The notes beneath the pieces are model-generated. The model was not told where the DNA came from. It searched no databases and saw only the letters and a list, made by a program, of their open reading frames with translations. Positions 56,884-64,000 of a stretch of DNA of 64,000 bases are shown in pieces (position 1 is the stretch's first letter; every line of letters starts with the position of its first letter). This DNA comes from Adiantum capillus-veneris (lineage: Eukaryota > Streptophyta > Polypodiopsida > Polypodiales > Pteridaceae), in the NCBI GenBank assembly GCA_014529385.2, contig CM043967.1, positions 7,346,501 to 7,410,500 of the forward strand, given 5' to 3'. The translations under genes and the position numbers were made by a program.

Positions 56884-58863
56884 GCTTGGAGTCCTAAGCC
56901 TATTACATTAACTAATAATGTGGAGTTATATTCAGATGAAGGGGAGCCAGGTAATCAATTGGCCATCACTGGACAGAAGAGGAAGGCCGCACAGGCTAAG
57001 GCCAATAGCTCAAAGAAACCTAGGATTCTGTTAGAAAAGAGTACTACTCTACTAAGGAAACTTGAGAGTCAGGTCCAGCCCCTGCCCACTGAAAAATCTT
57101 CGGAAGGCCAGACTTCAACAATGCCCAAAGAGTAGACTCAAACAATAGTCAGCACTGAAAAAGGCCAGCAAGAAGCAATAAGTGAATGGATAACAAGCAC
57201 TGAATAGGTGGTAGCTGACTGTCAAAGGAAAGCCTACAAAGCACTTGCCAATTCGGTCACCATCTCTCCTTTCAATAAACCGACTTTATCAGTGGTCAAG
57301 AAGGATCATTTGCAACAGTTGTAGAATAACCCTCTCAAAGGCAGATTAGTACTTCAAAAACCAGATTTTGCAACATTACCATATATGGCTCCAGTCATGT
57401 TTTATGAGCCAACTAAATTTGATTCACCTACAGTAGTTGATGGCTGCTCGGTGATCATCCAAGCATCATGGAACACTATTGTCCATTCCTTAGGACAGAT
57501 GAAAAATGTATCAGTTTCCAATGAAGAAGTGGCTAGGCTGAAAGAAGAATTGGGAAGCAGCCAACATTAGATTCAGGAACTGGAAAAAAATGACTAAACC
57601 GTCTCTCAGGAATGCTATTGTTGAGAATCAATCAACTTAAACAATTAATGAGTTGCAGACAAAGATCCTGAAACTAGAAACCAAAAATCGATGACTCATT
57701 GAGTCTATTCAAAGTGATCTGCAAGATAAGATCACTAAATATAATACAACCTTGAAAAATCAAGCCATTATGGATTATATCAGTAAGCAAGATGACACTG
57801 AAGAGGAGTCTGAGTAGGAAGAAGAACATGAGGAGGAAGGGGATGACAAGCCTGATGATGATGATGATTCTCCTCTTTCCCCACCCTCAGGCTCTGGAGT
57901 TGGAGGATCAGCTGCAACTAGGGGCAGTGGACCCAAAAAAGGTAATCCAGGTACTGATCAAGATTAGCAAGACCAGCATTCAAATGATCATCAGTGGCAA
58001 GGCAGTGACCAACACACTAAGGGCAACAATGGAGAACCTCCAGTACACCAGTCATGTCACATTCTCGACAGAAAAGGAAAAGCCAAAGCTGTGACTGAAT
58101 CTTTTGAAGCTAATGAACAACACTCTTTACAGCTCATCACACTGAATAAGAGATTAAGGCATCAGCAAGCTCATATTACTAGAAATTATTTTGAGGATGA
58201 CACTCCTATCTTTGATTTGGAACGCTTCCAAAGGTTGTATGTAGGATCCAAGGAGATGTTTCAACACTAAAAGTCAGCTGCTTTTCATGATCAAGAGCTT
58301 TGTCACCTACCTGTTCATCCCAACAGTATTTAGCTACTAGAAAGGGTACCTGAGTGGACATTGACTTCTGATGATATGATAGTCAATTCACATTGGTAGA
58401 GATAGTCTATTGCACATCGCCACTCCATAGCGATTGAACTAGATTTGCTGCTAGGAAACAGACCTACATACAGATGTACGAAGGAGCTCAGGATTCAATT
58501 AAAAGAACTCTTGCTTCATATGCAGATTGCTAGAGGTGTCTTGGATCATAGGGTGCAGGCCATCATTGAAGATTAGCCTACTAGCAATAAAGGACCCCGA
58601 ACCCAAATGCCACTAGGAGAATAGACAACTTCTCTTTGAAAAATCTTTCAGGTGGTTCAAATTACTAGGAAGATGATGCAACAAGAGAACCAAACTGTTC
58701 TCAATTTTTTGGAGTTTGTACCTGATTCTCCAGTACTCCTGTATGCTTTGCCTGCCAAGGAGGCATAACTGCCAAGATTCTTCCCAGCCTTGTATCCTCA
58801 ATATCTGGAACCAGTAGATCGGCTCACTATTTCAACATCATTGATGAACTTCATGACTGTTAT
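56884..58863 (+). pseudogene. 3' ORF region of element A, plus copy, second part
   Basis: Resumes with NVELYSDEGEPGNQLAITGQ KRKAAQAKANSSKKP (56920-57010), a basic segment, then APVMFYEPTKFDSPTVVDGC, coiled-coil SLRKNAIVEN-like sequence near 57600, an acidic DDDD/EEE stretch (57790-57870) and low-complexity Ser/Gly. Paralogous to 51905-49650 on the minus strand. Several stops. Interrupted by F at 58864. Confidence 0.55.
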
Positions 58864-59267
58864 CATTAGAAGATTTCGGAGGTCATTTGGAGGGCCTTCT
58901 AAGAAATTCTATTTCTCTCTCTAGAAAATTTCTTAAAATGCCTTTGCACTTATTCAATACGTCCAAAAGGACAACTAAAAATACTCTAAAAAGTGAACCT
59001 AACTTTTCACCATTCCTTTGAAACGGTCACTTTTTCCCTAAATGCGAGTGTCTTTTTCACGAGCTCGGCGTCGCTCATTTAGAATGTCTTACATCATCAA
59101 TGAAATTTAAAAAAATCACAAAACTCTCAACTAGTGTCAGACTTTGAAGATTTTGACATCGCCAGTGAGTCCGAAATGCCCAAAAACCTAAAAATCGAAT
59201 GTCTACTTGCCCTTTTTTGACACCCGGAGAGGGAGAAATTGCCAAAAAACCCCTAAAAATGGATCTT

Positions 59268-59332
59268 GGGATCACGGCGCACGAGGGACAACTTTTGTTT
59301 TTGTAAAGTGGCCTCTGCGCGCCGTGATCCAC
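59268..59332. repeat. Hairpin module in F, left arm (65 bp)
   Basis: Ends GGGATCACGGCGCAC and GCGCGCCGTGATCCAC. The right-arm copy at 59471-59535 is its inverted partner. Confidence 0.85.
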
Positions 59333-59470
59333 AAAATTAGGAATACCTTTTAATTTTTTTAAATGAGCAAATTCATCTTCTTCATAGCTCAAAGTTGGAC
59401 TTTGATACCACAAAGAAAGCAGAGGCATGATTGTCTTATATCTCAAAAAAATTAAAAGGTATTCCAAAAA

Positions 59471-59535
59471 GTGGATCACGGCGTGCAAAGGCCACTTTAC
59501 AAAAACAAAAGTTGTCCCTCGCGTGCCGTGATCCC
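59471..59535. repeat. Hairpin module in F, right arm (65 bp)
   Basis: Ends GTGGATCACGGCGTGC and GCGTGCCGTGATCCC; inverted copy of 59268-59332. Confidence 0.85.
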
Positions 59536-59932
59536 AAGACCCATTTTTAGGGGTTTTTTGGTAATTTCTCCCTCTCCGGGTGTCCGAAAAGGGCAAGTAG
59601 ACATTCGATTTTTAGGTTTGTGGGCGTTCCAAACGCACTGGCGGTGTCAAAATCTTCAAATTCTGACACCAGTTGAGAGTTTGTCATTTTTTTAAATTTC
59701 ATTGATGACGTAAGACATTCTGAATGAGCGGCGTCAAACTCGTGATAAAGACACTCACATTTAATATAAAGGTGACCATTTTCAAAGACCGTTTGCTCAT
59801 TGAATGCATCTTTTACATTTTTGTTAATATTAGGGTTTTTTCTACGTAACGTAAGCTCTTCTCTCATTGGAGGAGCTCTTTTTCCTCTCTCTACTAAAAG
59901 GCCCTCCAAAAGACCTCCAAAATTTTCTAGTG

Positions 59933-60791
59933 GAGCGAGCCACCATGGAATGGATAACCTAGCAATCACTTGTCAATGATGCCGTCAAAAAGGACTATCA
60001 CGGATCTACAGAGAGAAATGCAAAGCTTCAACCTCTATATGGGTTGGTGAAAGGTCCAGCTCCGTGGATTAACGAAGATCACAAATGAGTTACTTCAACT
60101 AACTATGGAGTCCTCCAAGATTCCTAAAAAGGATATCACTGCCAAACCAGGACTGGGACCACAATACCAAGAAATGGTGGAGATTTTGTTCAAAGCCAGA
60201 CTGAAGAAGAATTAGCCACTCCTGTAGGTATGGATTCACACAGCCTTGGATTGTCATAAACTGGTTAGAACACCCATCTGACTAAGGGGAAACGCAGTTT
60301 ATATGATCCCAACACCAAAACTTACAACGCCCTCATGCCTTATGAATTTGAGATAACCACAAAAAGGCGGGATCAACTTGAGCAGGAGAAAACATTAACA
60401 GACTTATTCAGAAGGAAAATGCTGGCACTAGGACTTCTGAGGCACCAAAGAAGAAGAAGGGCAAGAGGAAGCAGGATCAGTGGAAGGATATTGGGTAGTT
60501 CCATCTCAAAATCAAACGGTGGATTTTCCCACCTATCCAGTAGGCACTAGAATCTCCTTGGAGAGGTACCCTTGGAATTACAACTACATGGGTGTCAATA
60601 ACTCTTGCAAGAAGCATGAAGTACGGCATAAAGCTGGCAATATCGAAAGAGTACTATCATGAGGAACATCGGCCAACTCAAAAAACTAGACTGGTTTTTC
60701 TCAACAACAAATTTGAATGAGGTAGTGGGTTTTTTTTCCCAATTAGAAGGAAATTTTGGTTTATACCAAAATTCAAGAAAGGAGAAAAGGA
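59933..60791 (+). pseudogene. 3' ORF region of element A, plus copy, last part, with polypurine tract
   Basis: Reads NALMPYEFEITTKRRDQLEQ EK (60320-60385) and RKMLALGLLRHQRRRRARGS. Paralogous to 49620-48842 on the minus strand. A purine tract (60775-60791, AAGAAAGGAGAAAAGGA) abuts the 3' LTR and is the likely plus-strand primer. Confidence 0.6.
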
Positions 60792-61281
60792 TGTAGAAGA
60801 CGAGTACATTCCCAGCAAACGAGAACTTCTTGTTAGCAGGATGACCAACAAGAACTGCTACACTAACAATAATTACAGTAGTTACTGCAGTAACTCTGTA
60901 AGCCTATAAATAGGAGCCGCTACATTATAGTCGGGGATTTTTGGACTTTTGGCTCATGGGATTTTGCTTCTAGACTTTTAGCTTCATAAGCCTTTGGCTT
61001 TCAACTCTGTAATCACTTACTCCTGTAATTGATCCTCAGACTTCATCTGAGCTTAAGCCTGTTGTACATTGTACTGAGTATCTTTGTACTACTGATATGA
61101 ATCTATAATACCATTCCCAGTCTCCAGTTTGTGTCTTCCATTTTAGTACATTATTCCAGTTCAGTTCTTTGTTTCAGTCTAGTACTTAATTCCAATCCTC
61201 ACTAATTAAACTGTCTAGATAATGAGTAGCTCTGAACTCTAACAATGGAACAACTATCTAAAGAGGCCACCTCTCATTCCA
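60792..61281 (+). repeat. 3' LTR of element A
   Basis: 490 bp, TGTAGAAGAC to CATTCCA, uninterrupted. It gives the empty reference for the M insertion (TCACTAATTAAACTG at about 61199). Followed by CGGCA (61282-61286). Confidence 0.93.
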
Positions 61282-61286
61282 CGGCA

Positions 61287-62590
61287 TGTCACCAAAGTAG
61301 ATGGCTACATTTTTCTCACATTTTCTCCTTGAGCAGTGTGCATACACATAGCTATTTTTGAGAGTTGGTCCTTCGAGACCAGGTATAGCTGCTTCAACTC
61401 TTGTAACCAGCATTCTAGTCACAATGACTATTGATGGCGCCACACCTATGATGAGCATCCCAGTTACATCAAGGAATCAAGCTACACCAGAGACTACGCT
61501 TTCTCGTTCTTCTTTGAGATGATGCAAGTCTCATTGTTCAGGTGGCGATTGTTGTTTTGGTAGTGGTGCTACCGATGTATCTAAAACATTGAGAAAGAAA
61601 CCACTACTCTCTTCAATAGAGAGTACACCGATTAGCAGATCACATATACCTTGTTCACATGAGTTTGATCCTAGCAAGGTGTACAAAACCAAGAATGGGA
61701 CACCAGTTGTGGATGGGGCACCAGTTGTGGATTTTCTAGCTCTGTACGATGCAATTTGGGCACTTTGTAATGGAGCATTGGGATGATCAAGATCAAGAGA
61801 GAAAGAACTACATCATTGATGTCATTCACAAAGAAACACCATATTAGTGAATTTGGGAATTTTTTAATTCCCACTTTTAAAACAAGCTTAAGATTTGACC
61901 ACATGGCCAAATCTTAGCTAGAGTTTTGAGAGCATGGCTCAGAAGAGCTTTTAAAAAAATATTTTGTGGAAGGCTTTGGTTTTAAAAAACAATTTGAGAT
62001 TTGTCCATATGGCCAAATCTTCAAGACATTAGTGATTCTCAAATTGGTTCTAAAGTCTCAAACTCTCTAATATGGTGTTAAGAGTACATGCCTACAGATG
62101 GATACGATCCAATTTCCAATGATTGGATCTTGGGCATGGCTACTGCGACAATATCATATCATCGATCAGAGGCACGAGATAGAGACAAGAATAATGAGCC
62201 AAAGCCAGCATGGTTGGACACAAAGGAGTGGGCAAGGATCTTGTGAGAAGTACACAAGCATCTTGATAGATTTCAACAGCAGTGAGATACAATTAGAGTA
62301 CAGTTGGAGTCTGTAGAATCATTGCATATTGGGAGTGGAGTCTACGAGACTCTTTGACATGACTTTGTAAGTCTTATACACTATTTAAATAACGTGTTTA
62401 GATATGTTTTCTTGATGTTTATCTTATGGTTAAGTGTTTATAGTAGATACTTGCCATGAAGCATCCTCTAATACATCAAGAAGAAAAATATGGATTCAAG
62501 CATGGATTGTTAGCTCTTCTCTACCAACTTGAGGATGAGTGAGAGGCTGTCAATTGGGAGGTATCACCTTGAAAAGTATGGTCTACGTAT
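61287..62590. other. Right flank of element A, unassigned
   Basis: This was adjacent to 7576 before A inserted. Short frames only; one near 62100-62340 reads HRSEARDRDKNNEPKPAWLD TKEWARIL with later stops and looks like decayed charged coding sequence. No domain recognised. The stem TTTGACCACATGGCCAAATC and a similar TTTGTCCATATGGCCAAATC (about 61895 and 61990) are a short local duplication. Confidence 0.4.
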
Positions 62591-62599
62591 ATGTTTTCA

Positions 62600-63300
62600 T
62601 CGAGCATAGTTATGGTTATGCTTTTGGTTCGTGTATACTAAGACATTGGCTATGGTTTTGGCTATATTCATGTATGCTAAGTTTTGGTTTTGGTTATGAT
62701 TATGAGCATTATTATGGTTATAGTTTTGATCATGGCCATGATTATGGAATTGCGGTTTGGTTATGATTTTGGAAATTTGTTAAGGTTATGGTTATGGTTA
62801 TGGTTATGGTTATGGTTATGGTTATGGTTATGGTTATGGTTATGGTTAAGGTTTGAGAATTTGGTTATGGTTATGGTTTTGGAATTCCCTTAAGGTTATG
62901 GTTATGGTTTTGGAATCATGGTATGGTCATAGTTATGGAATTGCTCTTTGGTAATGGCTTTGGAATCATGTTATGGTTATGGTTTAATTGGAATCATGTT
63001 ATGGTTATGGTTTTGGAATCATGTTATGGTCATGGATATAAAATTGTTCTTTGGTTATGGTTTTGGAATCGTGTTATGGTTATGGTTATGGTTATGGTTA
63101 TGGTTATGGTTATGGTTATGGTTATGGTTTTGGTTTTGGTTTCAGAAGCTTGTGACATTTATGGTTTTGGTTTTGGAATCATGTTATGGTCATGGTTATG
63201 GTTAGAGAATCTGGTTATGATATTGGAATCCTGATATGGTTGTGGTTTGCGATTTTTTTATGGTTATGGTTTTCGAATCTTGTTATGGTAATGGCTACAT
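62600..63300. repeat. GGTTAT / GGTTTTGGAATC repeat array
   Basis: Perfect GGTTAT hexamer runs at about 62782-62856 and 63073-63126 are embedded in degenerate variants (GGTTATGGTTTTGGAATCATGT). The frames encode only Met-Val, Leu-Trp or Gly-Tyr repeats. It is not the plant telomere repeat (TTTAGGG). Confidence 0.9.
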
Positions 63301-64000
63301 TATCAATATGTACTCACAATAATGCTCAATTTTTAGGCAAAATGAAGGTGGAGTGTGGTTGCTTTTACACTCCTCCCTTTGAGTAGAGAGGGCTAGTTTT
63401 TGGTGTTCCAGTATATGCAAAACCAATTTCCAGCCCCCTCTACTCTTTCTTTTTTGCAAGTTTTGTCGTGGATATAGGGGTCGATATGATCAACTAAATA
63501 TGCATCAAAATAGGCATCGATATTTTCCAGCAGGTATACCATTGTTTAGTTCAATGGTACCTACCAACGCTTATACCAACATCCATACCAACACTTTGGA
63601 ATTTTAAAGGCAGTTTCTTTTGTCGGTATAGTTGTCGCTATCTGTGTGACGTGTTGTAGTGACTAGATCTTTTGGTGTTTTCTTCTACTTATCTTCCTCC
63701 TTCTTGGAATTTGGTTATTTTGATGTTCTTTTGTGATTCTTCTTTGTCTCCTCTTTGGCATGTATTTTTGTTTTTTTGAGGCTCTTTTTGGGGTAACAGA
63801 CTCCTTTGCCTTCCTTTCTTCCTTTGGAAACTCCTCTGCCTTGGGCTTCTCTTCTTTTGCCTTTGCTCTTTTGTGTAGATTTGCCTTGCCATCTATGGTG
63901 CATGGCCTCTTCCTTTGGCTTCTTTGGGCCTTTGAGGGCTTTGGTATGGCTGCGCGTGTAGTGGCATCTAAACACTAGCCCTATACCTAATCAACTTTGC
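63301..64000. other. Pyrimidine-rich unassigned DNA
   Basis: TTCTTTTG/CTTCCTT-rich sequence (63670-63930) gives Lys/Glu-rich frames on the minus strand that look like composition artefacts. No gene, RNA or terminal repeat recognised up to the window edge. Confidence 0.5.

Larger units (their letters stand above)
58864..59932. mobile_element. Foldback element F, non-autonomous relative of C
   Basis: A 1,069-bp insertion absent from the paralogous site near 49625. Outer ends CATTAGAAGATTTCGGAGGT and, reversed, CACTAGAAAATTTTGGAGGT; both continue into TTTGGAGGGCCTT as in C. The inner arms (about 59045-59350 and 59450-59760) are near-perfect inverted repeats separated by about 100 bp, so the whole element can fold back. 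Each arm contains one 65-bp module found in C. No target-site duplication is visible against the empty paralogue (TTAT then GAGCG across the element). Frames inside each arm read DFEDFDTASAF-type sequence, probably decayed coding DNA. Confidence 0.85.

Noticed and set aside
62782-63126. Interstitial telomere
   Set aside because: The unit is GGTTAT, not the plant TTTAGGG, nor a known green-plant variant.
62684-63386. Met-Val and Leu-Trp repeat proteins
   Set aside because: Pure translation of the GGTTAT array; no other coding signal.
63689-63978. Lys/Arg-rich minus-strand protein at the right edge
   Set aside because: Composition follows from CTT/TTC-rich DNA; no domain and no supporting start or splice signal.

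Overview
This 64 kb window looks like repeat-rich land-plant nuclear DNA. The evidence is plant-type LTR retrotransposons, a MULE, a DUF4283/zinc-knuckle retroelement relic, GA/CT microsatellites next to start codons and many introns with GT/AG borders. I found no intact single-copy host gene and no rRNA or tRNA. The species cannot be read from the sequence; a large-genome plant, possibly a fern, lycophyte or gymnosperm, would fit.

Layout. 1-7.58 kb: a DUF4283/CCHC relic, then decayed intergenic DNA with a degenerate tandem array. 7,582-61,281: one composite Ty3/gypsy-type element (A), bounded by ~490-bp TG..CA LTRs and the same 5-bp duplication (CGGCA) on both sides. A third LTR sits in its interior in reverse orientation. 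The order is best explained as a tandem LTR-internal-LTR-internal-LTR dimer whose middle was inverted. Five younger elements sit inside it: M, a MULE (8,002-19,055, 9-bp duplication CACTAATTG); B, an LTR element without recognisable RT or integrase (22,094-32,732, duplication AGATC, tRNA-Asp-type primer site); C, an 11.1-kb TIR transposon (35,305-46,387); D, a 3.1-kb TIR element (53,750-56,883, GCTT duplication); and F, a 1.07-kb foldback relative of C (58,864-59,932). 61.3-64 kb: unassigned DNA with a GGTTAT array.

Two transposons carry unusual cargo. M has a degenerate SWIM/MULE transposase on the plus strand. On the minus strand it has a multi-exon gene joining a ParB-like domain to a beta-class DNA methyltransferase domain (DLPFG motif, then a GCGTA glycine motif). 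The region between the first and second exon blocks of that gene holds seven copies of an 18-bp palindrome (GCCCGTGTYRACACGGGC), which resembles an array of ParB-type binding sites. C carries a minus-strand series of coding blocks with a histone H3 fold, a Ulp1/C48-like peptidase and an FCP1/NIF-like phosphatase, plus a DDE transposase of unassigned superfamily and two unrecognised genes. C and F share a 64-65-bp module with inverted ends and variable cores.

Most coding sequences are broken by stops and frameshifts, often explicable as C-to-T changes, as expected of methylated, ageing transposons. Exon borders are read by eye from splice-like motifs, and all family assignments come from motif recognition without any database search.
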